Shown here: in pieces, positions 7,101-17,684 of the stretch
Layout: the number at the start of each line of letters is the position of its first letter
Numbering within the stretch: position 1 is the stretch's first letter
Source of the DNA: Verrucomicrobiota bacterium
GTDB lineage: Bacteria > Verrucomicrobiota > Kiritimatiellia > CAIQIC01
Assembly (NCBI GenBank): GCA_004321905.1
Contig: SCQF01000039.1
Location: forward strand, 1-64,000
DNA length: 64,000 bases
Direction: 5' to 3'
Notes under the pieces: model-generated
Databases searched by the model: none
Seen by the model: only the letters and a program-made list of their open reading frames with translations
Told to the model about the DNA's origin: nothing
Program-made: the position numbers and the translations under genes

Positions 7101-8207
7101 ATGAACAAGACGATTCTGAGCCTGACCCTGACGGCGCTGCTGGTCGCCGGCTGCAGTCGGCCTCCAGCACCGGCGCGTTTTAGCGCCCAGCCCGGCACCT
7201 TGCTCCACTTCGTGCCGGTCGCCGAAAAACTCGTCGCTTTGAGTTTCGACGACGGACCCAACGATCCGTGTACGCGGCAATTGCTCGACGTGCTGGCCAA
7301 AGAAAACGTCCACGCCACCTTCATGCTCATCGGTGCGAACGCCGTGAAACACCCGGACATCGTGCAGCAAATCGCGGCGGCGGGCCACGCCATTGGCAAT
7401 CACTCCTACAGCCACCCGCGCTTCGACCGCAGCTCACCCAACACCATCCGCGAAGAAATCACCAAGAACGACGTGCTGCTCGAAAAGTTGACCGGCGCAA
7501 AACCGTTGCTCATGCGTCCGCCCTACGGCCTCTACGGCCCAGACTACTTCGAGATTTGCCGCGCCACCGGCCACGTCATCGGCGGTTGGTCGGCCTCGGC
7601 CGGCGACTGGAACCCGCACACGCCACAGGAACTTACCGGCGCACTGCTCGACCAACTCGCACCCGGCGCAATTTTCTTGCTGCACGACGGCAAGGAAACC
7701 AACGATGGCCCACACCGTGTGGCCAGCGTACAAGCCGTCGCCCAACTGATCCCGCAGGTCAAAGCGCGCGGCTACCGCTTTGTGACCATCCCCGAACTTT
7801 TGGCCCAAGCCACCGCGCCGCTGGCCGCATTCGAGAACGGCGCACACCTGCTCGCCGTCCAATGGCCGGACATGCGCGCGGGCACGCCGGAGTTGATCTT
7901 CCGCTTTCACTGGCAACTGCCCGCCGGCCTCGACCGTCGCGCCACGCGCGCCTGGCTGCGCGTAAGTCAAAACGGCAGGGAATTCGGCTGGTACGCCGCC
8001 GATCTGCCGGGCGGCGCCGATGTCTGGAAGGAAACCGAAACCATCAAAGTGCGGCGCCCGCCGACCATGACCGCCGGCAATTACACGGTTGAACTTTGCC
8101 TGACCCGCGGCGGCCATCGCGCCTGGCAACGGCTGGCGGTGGGCAGCAACCTGCCAACACAACGTCGCCGTATCACCTTACCGAACACGCTGGTTCTTGC
8201 GCCCTAA
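7101..8207 (+). CDS. Polysaccharide deacetylase lipoprotein (CE4 family)
   Basis: A 368-residue protein. A lipoprotein signal ends in LVAGC (Cys18). The NodB-homology domain spans about residues 40-240, with SFDDGP (catalytic base and metal Asp), HSYSHP (the two metal histidines), RPPYG and LLHDG. It should remove N- or O-acetyl groups from peptidoglycan or another extracellular polysaccharide at the periplasmic side of a membrane. The C-terminal 130 residues form an extra beta-rich domain of unknown role. It is divergent from the flippase-like gene with a 35-bp gap and followed 13 bp later by a glycosyltransferase, a plausible envelope-glycan pair. Confidence 0.85.
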   Translation: MNKTILSLTLTALLVAGCSRPPAPARFSAQPGTLLHFVPVAEKLVALSFDDGPNDPCTRQLLDVLAKENVHATFMLIGANAVKHPDIVQQIAAAGHAIGNHSYSHPRFDRSSPNTIREEITKNDVLLEKLTGAKPLLMRPPYGLYGPDYFEICRATGHVIGGWSASAGDWNPHTPQELTGALLDQLAPGAIFLLHDGKETNDGPHRVASVQAVAQLIPQVKARGYRFVTIPELLAQATAPLAAFENGAHLLAVQWPDMRAGTPELIFRFHWQLPAGLDRRATRAWLRVSQNGREFGWYAADLPGGADVWKETETIKVRRPPTMTAGNYTVELCLTRGGHRAWQRLAVGSNLPTQRRRITLPNTLVLAP

Positions 8208-8220
8208 ATCTATTGGCACC

Positions 8221-9243
8221 ATGCATCGCATCACCTTCGGCATCATCAATTATAACGGCGCGGCCACGCTGACGCCGGTCATCGAACATGTGCTCGCGCA
8301 AACGGGCATCGAGGTCGCCGAAATTCTACTCGTGGATAACGCCTCGCCCGATGGTTCCGCGCAAATGGTTCGCGGGCGTTTTGGCAACCGTGTCCGCATC
8401 ATTCCGATGGGCGACAACCGCGGCCCGAATCCGGCACGCAACCGCGCCCTGCACGAGGCCACCACCGACCTCGTACTCATTTTGGACAACGACATCCTCT
8501 GCGCGCCTGACTACGCCGCCCGCCTCGCCGCCGTCTGCGATGCCCACCCCAAAGCCGGCGCGGTCACCGGTCAAATTCGTTTCCACGCCGAACCGGAAAA
8601 GATTCAGTACAACGGCACGGACATCCATTACGCCGGCGAAGTGGTCGTCAACCGCACCGTGCATCCCGCGCCGTTCGTCGTCGCCACCGTGTCTGCGGGC
8701 GCAACGCTGTTGAGTCGCAAGGTCGTCTTTGACCTCGGCGCGTTCGACGAAGATTTGCTGTTCGGCTGGGAGGATGGCGACCTCACCTTCCGGCTGACCG
8801 TCTGCGGCCACCCCTGCTACGCCGTCAGCCAAGCCGTCTGCTGGCATATGTCCGCGGGCCGCAGCACCAAGTGGGTACGCCTGCAAATCCGCAATCGTTG
8901 GCGCTTTCTGCTGACGCACTACGACACGCGCACCCTCCTGCTCGCGTTCCCGGGCATCTTGTTCTACCAAACCTGCGCCGGAATTTTCTTCACGCTCAAA
9001 GGGCAGGGCCGCGCCTTCCTCGGAGGCTGTGCCGATGCCTTCCGCTCGCGCTCCGCAATCCGCGCCAAACGCCAATTCGTGCTGGATCACAAGCGCGTAC
9101 CCGACCGCCAAACGCTGACCGGCGGCGTGCTCGAACTGCCCGGCGCAGTGCAGGAGAAGAAAACGTTGCGTCTATTCGGCGCGGTGCTCAGCGGACTGCT
9201 ACACGGCTGGTGGCTTCTGATCCGCCCGTTGTTGAAAAAGTGA
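8221..9243 (+). CDS. Glycosyltransferase family 2
   Basis: A 340-residue GT-A fold enzyme with DNASPDGS after the nucleotide-binding strand, LDND as the DXD-type metal motif, and FGWEDGDL as the acceptor/catalytic acidic motif. The arrangement resembles rhamnosyltransferase-like GT2 enzymes. A hydrophobic segment near residues 240-265 and another near the C-terminus suggest membrane association. The start at 8221 lies 13 bp after the deacetylase stop. An upstream in-frame ATG at 8197 overlaps that gene. Likely co-transcribed with the deacetylase; donor and acceptor sugars unknown. Confidence 0.8.
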   Translation: MHRITFGIINYNGAATLTPVIEHVLAQTGIEVAEILLVDNASPDGSAQMVRGRFGNRVRIIPMGDNRGPNPARNRALHEATTDLVLILDNDILCAPDYAARLAAVCDAHPKAGAVTGQIRFHAEPEKIQYNGTDIHYAGEVVVNRTVHPAPFVVATVSAGATLLSRKVVFDLGAFDEDLLFGWEDGDLTFRLTVCGHPCYAVSQAVCWHMSAGRSTKWVRLQIRNRWRFLLTHYDTRTLLLAFPGILFYQTCAGIFFTLKGQGRAFLGGCADAFRSRSAIRAKRQFVLDHKRVPDRQTLTGGVLELPGAVQEKKTLRLFGAVLSGLLHGWWLLIRPLLKK

Positions 9244-9244
9244 T

Positions 9245-9263
9245 TTTTCCAAGGCTTGGAAAA
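9245..9263. repeat. TTTTCCAAGGCTTGGAAAA palindrome (single copy)
   Basis: A perfect copy squeezed between the glycosyltransferase stop and the 3' end of tRNA-Cys. It could act as a hairpin end for both converging transcripts, though it is the same repeat found throughout the window. Confidence 0.9.
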
Positions 9264-9265
9264 CA

Positions 9266-9340
9266 TGGAGGCGCGGATCGGATTCGAACCGATGAATAGA
9301 GGTTTTGCAGACCTCCGCCTTACCACTTGGCTACCGCGCC
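9266..9340 (-). tRNA. tRNA-Cys (GCA)
   Basis: On the minus strand the acceptor stem GGCGCGG pairs with CCGCGCC. The anticodon stem GAGGT/ACCTC encloses CTGCAAA, giving anticodon GCA. The T-arm reads GGTTCGAATCC. The discriminator base is U and CCA is encoded in the DNA. Confidence 0.95.
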
Positions 9341-9541
9341 ACGTCGGACGGGGAAGAAAGATAATCAAACGGCGCGCCGATGCCAGCAAAATCAACGCGA
9401 GGCCTTTAACGCGCTACGGACGCCAAGGAGAGTAGCCGCTGAAGCTCGCCGTTGAGGTGACTCTCGTCCACACCTTGCGGCTTGCCTATCTGTAGCTTGG
9501 CGATCACACCGCGAATATCCGGCCTTTTGTTTACCCTGCGG
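9341..9541. other. Short gap without a clear gene
   Basis: An open frame on the minus strand continues for about 51 codons after the MoxR stop codon and ends near 9410. It has no ATG and no recognised domain. No other structure was seen besides the palindrome at its right edge. Confidence 0.4.
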
Positions 9542-9558
9542 TTTCCAAAGCTTGGAAA
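9542..9558. repeat. TTTCCAAAGCTTGGAAA palindrome (single copy)
   Basis: Lies immediately downstream of the FHA-MoxR stop codon. The arms match the consensus apart from the central base. Confidence 0.85.
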
Positions 9559-9561
9559 AAC

Positions 9562-10941
<1,380 letters not shown>

Positions 10942-10967
10942 GCTGTTGCTCCTTATGCTGTTGTTGC

Positions 10968-11741
10968 TCACTTGATTTTCGGCAGTTCCACTACGCCCAA
11001 ATCCTTGACGCTATCCACCACACGCAAACCGCTCAGCTGACCGGGACAATAGACATGGGGCAACAGTCCCGGATGCTCATGCGCGATCACGACTTCCTGG
11101 CGGATAATTTCCCGCGTCGTCACTAGTTGCCAATTAGGGCCGACATCCTCGAAAAGCACCAGTTTGATCGCGCGCACCTGATATTCCGCATGGACGGTGG
11201 CATCCTGAAAAGTAATGGGGCGCGCGCGGACTTCTTGCAATACACAATGCGCGTTGCCGGCCGCGCCGGTGTGACCCTCGCACCGGTGTATCTTTTTAAG
11301 CTCATAGAAGGGTTCCGATTTATTCAGAATCGCGGTGATACTACGCAGGTCATTCGGGGTCAGGGTGCTGGCCGCGCGGTCCAAGCAGAGGCCTTCATAG
11401 AACGCGTTCGGCCCCACCAGCAAGAGATCATATTTTGCAGTCGGTAAATTGGGAAATTCAAAGGCGTGGCCATCGGCGGAGAGCTTGGCTTTATAGACCC
11501 GCATCAACTCGCCGGAAGGAATGGCGAAGGCGTCAACCAGTTTTTCGCTGGAAGCGGGTACGCGTCCACGTAGCCCGCCGGTAGCGCTGGGGTCCGGCGG
11601 TGTGTAGAGCCGCGACGACTGCTTGGTGGTCGAATGGCCCTCGGTTGTTTTTTTTGATTTTGAAACATCCGCCGCTTGCGTCGCAACGCCGAGCACGCAA
11701 CACCCCAGCAGGGACACAATCACGCGCCCATTCGCCGTCAT
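10968..11741 (-). CDS. Secreted protein of unknown function in the MoxR operon
   Basis: A 257-residue protein with a cleavable-looking signal peptide (hydrophobic core LLGCCVLGVA, then TQAAD). A Ser/Thr/Lys-rich linker is followed by a beta-rich region containing LRGRVPAS and an EGLCLDRAAS segment. The pattern loosely recalls carboxypeptidase-regulatory-like domains, but no family is claimed. Its ATG overlaps the stop of the upstream gene by four bases, which indicates coupled translation. Its stop lies 26 bp before the FHA-MoxR start. The product probably acts in the periplasm with the other exported members of the operon. Confidence 0.6.
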   Translation of the reverse strand: MTANGRVIVSLLGCCVLGVATQAADVSKSKKTTEGHSTTKQSSRLYTPPDPSATGGLRGRVPASSEKLVDAFAIPSGELMRVYKAKLSADGHAFEFPNLPTAKYDLLLVGPNAFYEGLCLDRAASTLTPNDLRSITAILNKSEPFYELKKIHRCEGHTGAAGNAHCVLQEVRARPITFQDATVHAEYQVRAIKLVLFEDVGPNWQLVTTREIIRQEVVIAHEHPGLLPHVYCPGQLSGLRVVDSVKDLGVVELPKIK

Positions 11742-14062
11742 TTGAAATCCTCCAAACGCAGTAGGCGTCCACCTTTGTTGTGCCTGGCCAGCAAATCCAG
11801 CTCCACTTGAATGTCTTTGGTCGCCGGGTGCCCGGGAAACCGCGCGACCAATTCGTGTGCCAGCGTCGTAAACTCATCGGTGCGTTTCAGCGCCAGCAAA
11901 CACCGACTTTCCAACGCCATCGCCTGCGGCAGGTAGTTGGAAATTTCGACATTCTTGCGGTAGACCGAAAGCACACGCAGCGCACGCGGAAAATCGCCGA
12001 TGGTGGTATAAAACTCGCCCTCGCCGATGGGGTAGTCGCCGGCCAACTTGCTCAACGGGAATTCCAGTTCCCACGCCTCCAGCGTTTTGTGCGCTTCTTC
12101 GATGTCGCGCACCACAAGCTGGCTGTGCAGTTGTTCATAGTAGGCCGCCTCGCGCACCGCCTGTTTGCGCCAGTCATCCACCGAGGGCGCAATGGAGAAC
12201 ATTTTCGCCTCCCGCTTGCCGCGACCGCGTTCCCGTTCGCTCTCTTTTCCGGCCTTACCACCGGTCGCGGCAACGGACACCGTCTTCCTGGCCACCGTGG
12301 CCGGCTTTTTGCCGAGCGTGTCTTGCGCGGCACTATAAAACTTGGCCGCCGCCTCGGCCTCACCGGCAAAGCGTTCCACGTCGCCCTGGCGAATCAACAC
12401 GCGGGCGATTTCGTTGGACGTGGACAGGTGGATTTGCATGGTCTGCGCGAGCTTGCGCGCCGTATCGGGTTGATTCAAATCATTGAGCACAAAGTCCAGG
12501 CGGGTGAGTTGCCACTGCAGTTGACGTTCCCGGTTGGCGCTGTCTGCGGATTCAAACTTGGTCAGCCACTCCGCCGCCGCTTTCGGATTGCTGTACCGCA
12601 TGAGGTCGAAATAAATGTCCTCCAAGCGATAGCGTTCCACCGCAGACCGCCGGAGCACATCACTCCACGACCGCTCAAAAATTTCCTGCATCAGCGTCAG
12701 TCCCGCCAGCGGTTCCACCACGCCATCCAGGATGCTCCAAAGTTCCTCATCCCAGTTGGCACAGGGCCGTTGCGGGATTGGCACCGCCTGACAGCGAGCC
12801 ACCAGCGCCTTGCGATATTCCATCCGGTCGTTGGGCGAGTTGATCGTCGCGCGCGACGGCGTCTGGGCAAAATACACCCCACGGGCGCTGTGCGCGCTAG
12901 CCTTGTCCAGCAGCGCCGTCAAACCCACGGTGCGTTCTGCGGAACCATTGAAAATCCAGTTGATCTCGCGACCCGTCACGCGCAGCCCCGGCTCCGGCTC
13001 CCACGTATAGACCATATTGGTCGGCGCATTCGCCGCCGGCAGTGCACGAAAGGTGAAGAGATTCCACGGCCACGCGCGTAACCACAAATAACTTTCGCAC
13101 GACCATAGGAACGCAGCCGTCGGCGCGTTTTCGCGGGTCTCAAATTTATAGACCTGCGCCTGCCCCGACTGCACGTAGTCCTTCACCTCCAGCGTATGCG
13201 GCACCTTGTCGCCGGGCAAGCGCCAGCACAGATTGGCCTCGGCGGTATCGCTGCCTTTTTTGAAATGAAAATATTCGACCCGATGCAACCCGGCGCTCAA
13301 CTCCATCCAGCTCCCATATTTCCCGCCGGCGCCCTCTTTCCGCGCATGGACGCCGGGCCAACTGGCCACGACCTTGCCATCCAGCAGACATTCCGAACCA
13401 TCGCTGGAGATGGTGCACAGAAAAGTCTTCGCCTTCTTGGGCGTCTTGATCCAACCCGCATAATACGAGCTATAATCCGCCTTCGGCCCGAGCAAATTTT
13501 CGCACTGCCCAATGTACGGCGCGAGGCCCATCCGCACCCCACCCTGCCAGGCTTCCGCCGGAATTTGCTGCGCAGTGCTCATGCTGGCGTGGCCCATCTT
13601 CACCAGCAGCAGCAGACTCGGCTTGAAAATTGAATTGGGCCGATTGCCGAGATGCGTGAAACTGGCCGCATTCCGAAAATAAATCATGGCGCGACCGCCG
13701 CTCGGCTCTTCGAAGGCCACGGCGATGCCGTCGTGCAGGCTGAACCAGAGCACCTCGCTTTTGAGCGTCGCGCCATTGGCGTCGAGTACGACGGGATCGG
13801 GCGTGGGGTGCGGCAGCAGGCCACCATCGGGGATGATCGCCACGACGCCGGCCTCCGGGATGGAAGGCGCCGCCGTCATATGCACTTCAAAGCGGATCGG
13901 CGCGTCGGCGACCGGCCAGCCGGATTTGGCCTCGCCGGCGCTGACCGCAAGCGCGCCGAGCAGCACAATGGCGAGCGCTTTTCCAAGGCTTGGAAAAAGG
14001 AAATGGTGATTTTTCCAAGGCTCGGAAAAAGTCGTCGCGCGAGTGCGGAATAGAGGATTCAT
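11738..14062 (-). CDS. Large exported PA14/TPR-like protein of the MoxR operon
   Basis: A 774-residue protein. The N-terminus is odd: residues about 10-30 are encoded by a palindrome pair (FSEPWK...FPSLGK), after which a hydrophobic signal core (ALAIVLLGALAVSA) begins. Residues about 205-290 resemble a PA14-type beta domain (YYAGWI, DGSECLLDGK, GLHRVEYFHF). The C-terminal third is helical with tetratricopeptide character (EAAAKFYSAAQ, GEFYTTIGDFPRAL). Such combinations suit a periplasmic scaffold. It starts five bases after the upstream DUF4175-like stop and overlaps the next start. Exact function unknown. Confidence 0.6.
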   Translation of the reverse strand: MNPLFRTRATTFSEPWKNHHFLFPSLGKALAIVLLGALAVSAGEAKSGWPVADAPIRFEVHMTAAPSIPEAGVVAIIPDGGLLPHPTPDPVVLDANGATLKSEVLWFSLHDGIAVAFEEPSGGRAMIYFRNAASFTHLGNRPNSIFKPSLLLLVKMGHASMSTAQQIPAEAWQGGVRMGLAPYIGQCENLLGPKADYSSYYAGWIKTPKKAKTFLCTISSDGSECLLDGKVVASWPGVHARKEGAGGKYGSWMELSAGLHRVEYFHFKKGSDTAEANLCWRLPGDKVPHTLEVKDYVQSGQAQVYKFETRENAPTAAFLWSCESYLWLRAWPWNLFTFRALPAANAPTNMVYTWEPEPGLRVTGREINWIFNGSAERTVGLTALLDKASAHSARGVYFAQTPSRATINSPNDRMEYRKALVARCQAVPIPQRPCANWDEELWSILDGVVEPLAGLTLMQEIFERSWSDVLRRSAVERYRLEDIYFDLMRYSNPKAAAEWLTKFESADSANRERQLQWQLTRLDFVLNDLNQPDTARKLAQTMQIHLSTSNEIARVLIRQGDVERFAGEAEAAAKFYSAAQDTLGKKPATVARKTVSVAATGGKAGKESERERGRGKREAKMFSIAPSVDDWRKQAVREAAYYEQLHSQLVVRDIEEAHKTLEAWELEFPLSKLAGDYPIGEGEFYTTIGDFPRALRVLSVYRKNVEISNYLPQAMALESRCLLALKRTDEFTTLAHELVARFPGHPATKDIQVELDLLARHNKGGRLLRLEDFK
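13979..14029. repeat. Paired TTTTCCAAGGCTTGGAAAA palindromes inside a coding N-terminus
   Basis: Copies at 13979-13997 and 14011-14029 have centres 32 bp apart. They encode the N-region in front of the signal-peptide core of the 774-residue protein, so the insertion is in frame. Confidence 0.9.
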
Positions 14063-14067
14063 GAGAT

Positions 14068-17000
14068 TCAGGGCTGGGTCTCGCTGAGCGTTTTGAAATA
14101 TTCGGCGACAAGATCGCGGTAGGCCGGCGGCGCATCGTCGGCGGCAGCGGCCAGTTGGGTGTCGTGCGTCGCGCTGCGACCAACTTGGATTTGCTGCGCG
14201 GGCATGCCGGGCTGCAACTCGGCCTGGGTTTGCTTAAGCGCGGTGACGGCTTTGCGCTGAAATTCACGGATTTCGCGGATGGGCCGACCTTCTTGTTTGG
14301 CGACTTCCGCATCGCGCATGTACCGCGCGGCTTCTTCGAGCGAACCGGTCTTAAGATGGCTCAGCGAGGCCTTGGCGAAGAGCGCGTCGGCATTGCGGCG
14401 CAGCATCGCCTGCCAGCCGGCGTCGCTACCCGGCGCGCTCGCGTCGCGGCGCGGGCCGGTGCCAGCCATGCCGACCGTTTCGCTATAACCACTCATCTTG
14501 CCGCCGCCGGTGGCCTTGGCCTCGGCGTGCCCTTCTTCCTGCACCTGCCCGCTCTGTGCGGAATCCTGCGTCATCCGTTTTTCGATGTTGTTATCGCCTT
14601 CGTTGATCTTGCCGGAACCCGCGGTGGTCTCGCCATCGGACATGCCCTGCCGGCCAACGAGCGAGCGGCCATCCTGCTCCTTGTGGTCGGGCCGCGTATT
14701 GCCGGATTTGCCCTGGGCGGCATAACTGGTGAATTCGCCTTCGGCCACGGCCCAGCCCGGCGGAATATCGGCGGAACCTTGATTGGTCGCAGAATCGTCG
14801 GACTTATCTTCCTCTTTCTTTTCCTGATCGAGCAAGTCGCCGATCAAATCGTTGACTTCGCTGGCCATCGGAACGACCGGAATTTGCGGCAGCTCCTGCT
14901 TGTCGAAGGCCTCGGTGTCGCGCTTGACGCTGTCGGGCTGGCTGCCCAGCCACATTTCCATTTCCTCCGCGCGCTCCGCGGCTTTCTCCAGCAAACTAAG
15001 AATGAAGTCCTCTTTTTGCAGGCCGATCTCGGTGGCCGGGTTGGATTCCGAGTCGGCGACCTGCTTGATTTCCTCATAAATCTGGTTGACGTCGGCAACC
15101 ACATCGTTGCCCACCGGCAGTTCGGGGAAAATCTGGAGGTCTTTGGCGATTTGCAACGCGGCCTCCTTCATATTATTCTGCAGGTCTTTGATCTCCTGCG
15201 CCAACTCCTCCATTTTCTTGTCGGATTTATCCGGCTGCTGCAAGGTTTGACGAATGTTTTTGGCGATTTCCTTCTGTAGTTCGGTAAGCTTCTTCAACTC
15301 CGTCTGCGCCTTGTCCACCGCCTGCTGCAATTCCGCCAACCGTTCCTTGGCATCCTGCATCCGCCACGCGTTGAGCGTCTTTTGATATTCCTTGAGGTTG
15401 TTGAGCGCGGTGGTCTGGAGCGGCAACGCCTTGTCCGGCGCATTCTTTTCGAGTTGCTCCGACGCGCCGAGCATGGCGGCGGAGACTTTGTCCGTTTTCT
15501 CGCCGGTATCGGCGAGCTTGACGAGGATAGCGGAGAAATCCTTGTCATTCTTCTGCAACGCGTCCGCTTCCTTGCGGCACAGCACAAAAAATTCCGTGAC
15601 GTCTTGCGCGAGCCGATCCTGCCGATCCACCAGCGCGCGGGCAATCTTCTCGGCCTTACGCAAGCTGACGCCGGTATGGTCGAGCGTCTGTTGCTGCCCG
15701 AAGACCAGCGCGTCAATCAACGCGAGCAACCCGGTGATTTCGCGGTGCTGCTCAATCCGTCCCAGACTTTCGCTGGTCATGGTGAGCGTACGCAGAATTT
15801 GCCGCTCCAGCACGAGCGCGCGCTGCGCCAACTCCGCGCGACTGGCCGCCGGCGTTTGCAGCAGGCGGGTCAGCGTGCCCACGGCGTCGTTCATCGCGTT
15901 GGCGTGCAGGTCACGCACCATCAGCGTCATCGGCCCGAGCGGTTTGCGCGGATCGCTCAGTAGCGTACCGGCGAGCCGGCGAATGTCGGCTTGCGTCTCG
16001 GCGACGCCACCCCACGTTTTCTGATCGCCATATTGCTTCTCGCTATCCAGCCGGCCACTGCGTTCGATGTTCGCTTGTTGCATCTCGATCATCCGGCGTA
16101 AATGGTCGGACGTCTCGCTGGCCGCCCGTTGCGTGCTATTGCTGGCGAGGGTCGCGGCGGAAAACGCCTCGAAGATGACCGGCGCGGAAATTGTGCGGTG
16201 CGGTGCGAGGCCCAGCGTGACGCGGTCGGTGGCGGTGAGGCGATAGGTGACGGTGTTTTCAAGGCTTGGAAAACTGAACTGCTCCGGTTTCCAAGCCTTG
16301 GAAAACTTCTTCTCGCCCTGGAGCGGAAACTCGGCCACGGTCTCATATTTCGTCTCGCGGCCCTCGCTACTGACGCGTTCGAGGACGACACGATCCAAGG
16401 CGAAGTCGTCGGTCACCTCCCACTCGATGCGCGGCGCGGCGCCGACGCTGAGCATCGTCCGGCCCGCGGGCGCCACGAGGCGGATATCGGGCGCTTTGTC
16501 GCGCAACAGTTCGAGGTTGAGCAACGTCTCGGCGCGGCCGCCAAAGGCGTCGTCGGCCACGAGGCGCAGGCTATCGCCTTCGGCCACGGTGAGCGCGCCG
16601 GCGAGACCTTCGCCACTTTTCTCGATCAAGGCGGTGGCGTTGGCGCCGGCAAAGAGCGTCGCGGATTTTAGCGGACGATTGGCAACCGCTTCGACGCGGA
16701 GCGCGGAGCCTTGCGGCACAATCACCGGCGTAGCGAGCGCGGCAAACGCGCGCGGCGGCAGGCCGGTATAGGTCGGCGGCGTGATCTTCACATCCACGCG
16801 TTTGAAGGCCAGCGGCGGCATGGCTTGCATCGCGTAACGCTCGGACTCGGCGTCGCCGGCGCGGAAACGATACTTGAGGCTGGTGGTGACGCGGGCGAGC
16901 GTGTAGGCGAATTCCTGCGGGCCGCCTTTGAGTTCGCCGAGTTGCACCACACTCTTTTTGTCGTCCTGCGGCCAGACATCGAGAAATACTTTTTGGCCGC

Positions 17001-17643
17001 TCTTGCCCTCCGCGCGGACAGCCAGCGTGAGCGGCGCGCCAACCATGACGTAGCCGGCGCCGGGTTGGACATCGAGAATGCGCGCGAAGGTGGCCGGCGC
17101 ACGCGCAGAAAAGGGGTTGATAATGCGGGCGGCGGCGTTTAGCCAACCGGGGCCCGACCACAAGGCCGTCAGCAGCACAAAAGCAACCACGCCGCCCAAG
17201 CTGCTCCACGCGCGAATCCAGAGCGGACGATCCGGCCACTTTTTACCGTCAATGGTCGGCCACGCGGGAATATCGGCGGCGAGGTAGGCGGAAATCATCG
17301 CGTCATCGGCGGGCGCGGCGCGACGGAATTGGAGGTAGTTGATCAGGTGATTGTCCAGTTCCGGGAACATGCGTTCAACGTTGACGGCGATGGCTTCGCG
17401 CGGACGCGGACGGCGGAGCGCGGCGCTGATGAGCCAGGCCGCGGCGCCCAGCGCGACGAGCAGCAGCGTCCCGCTCACTACGCGGCCAACGCGCTGGAAG
17501 TGCAACAGCAAATCCGACATCGCCAACAGCCACAGCAGCAACAACGCCGTGGCGCCGGCGAGGGCCAAGCGGATGGCGGCCTGACGCCATCCGATGCGCC
17601 GCCCGACTTCATCCAATTTCTTATAGACCGCGTTCGCCATCAT
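14068..17643 (-). CDS. DUF4175-like giant membrane protein of the MoxR/VWA operon
   Basis: A 1191-residue protein. Two transmembrane segments lie in the first 80 residues and a third near 155-175. A long beta-rich periplasmic region (about 200-480) has Ig-like features. A helical and coiled-coil region follows (about 500-870, with KLTELQKEIAKNIRQ-type heptads), then a charged, low-complexity tail rich in Gly/Asp/Glu. This resembles the DUF4175-like proteins accompanying MoxR and VWA genes in PVC bacteria. Residues about 446-466 are encoded by an in-frame palindrome pair. The family has no established biochemical role; an envelope-stress or assembly complex is an inference from context. Confidence 0.7.
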   Translation of the reverse strand: MMANAVYKKLDEVGRRIGWRQAAIRLALAGATALLLLWLLAMSDLLLHFQRVGRVVSGTLLLVALGAAAWLISAALRRPRPREAIAVNVERMFPELDNHLINYLQFRRAAPADDAMISAYLAADIPAWPTIDGKKWPDRPLWIRAWSSLGGVVAFVLLTALWSGPGWLNAAARIINPFSARAPATFARILDVQPGAGYVMVGAPLTLAVRAEGKSGQKVFLDVWPQDDKKSVVQLGELKGGPQEFAYTLARVTTSLKYRFRAGDAESERYAMQAMPPLAFKRVDVKITPPTYTGLPPRAFAALATPVIVPQGSALRVEAVANRPLKSATLFAGANATALIEKSGEGLAGALTVAEGDSLRLVADDAFGGRAETLLNLELLRDKAPDIRLVAPAGRTMLSVGAAPRIEWEVTDDFALDRVVLERVSSEGRETKYETVAEFPLQGEKKFSKAWKPEQFSFPSLENTVTYRLTATDRVTLGLAPHRTISAPVIFEAFSAATLASNSTQRAASETSDHLRRMIEMQQANIERSGRLDSEKQYGDQKTWGGVAETQADIRRLAGTLLSDPRKPLGPMTLMVRDLHANAMNDAVGTLTRLLQTPAASRAELAQRALVLERQILRTLTMTSESLGRIEQHREITGLLALIDALVFGQQQTLDHTGVSLRKAEKIARALVDRQDRLAQDVTEFFVLCRKEADALQKNDKDFSAILVKLADTGEKTDKVSAAMLGASEQLEKNAPDKALPLQTTALNNLKEYQKTLNAWRMQDAKERLAELQQAVDKAQTELKKLTELQKEIAKNIRQTLQQPDKSDKKMEELAQEIKDLQNNMKEAALQIAKDLQIFPELPVGNDVVADVNQIYEEIKQVADSESNPATEIGLQKEDFILSLLEKAAERAEEMEMWLGSQPDSVKRDTEAFDKQELPQIPVVPMASEVNDLIGDLLDQEKKEEDKSDDSATNQGSADIPPGWAVAEGEFTSYAAQGKSGNTRPDHKEQDGRSLVGRQGMSDGETTAGSGKINEGDNNIEKRMTQDSAQSGQVQEEGHAEAKATGGGKMSGYSETVGMAGTGPRRDASAPGSDAGWQAMLRRNADALFAKASLSHLKTGSLEEAARYMRDAEVAKQEGRPIREIREFQRKAVTALKQTQAELQPGMPAQQIQVGRSATHDTQLAAAADDAPPAYRDLVAEYFKTLSETQP
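16256..16304. repeat. Paired palindromes inserted in frame in the DUF4175-like gene
   Basis: A first copy lacking one C (16256-16273) and a perfect copy at 16288-16304, centres 32 bp apart. They translate as FSKAWK and FPSLEN, with EQFS between. They sit in the beta-rich region, where extra loop residues may be tolerated. Confidence 0.9.
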
Positions 17644-17684
17644 GAGCTTTGCCCTCCCTTGCTGATCCTATAACGCACGAACCA

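Noticed and set aside
9402-9561. 51-codon in-frame continuation after the FHA-MoxR stop codon
   Set aside because: No start codon other than an internal GTG, no domain and a palindrome at its beginning. Readthrough has no support beyond an open frame.
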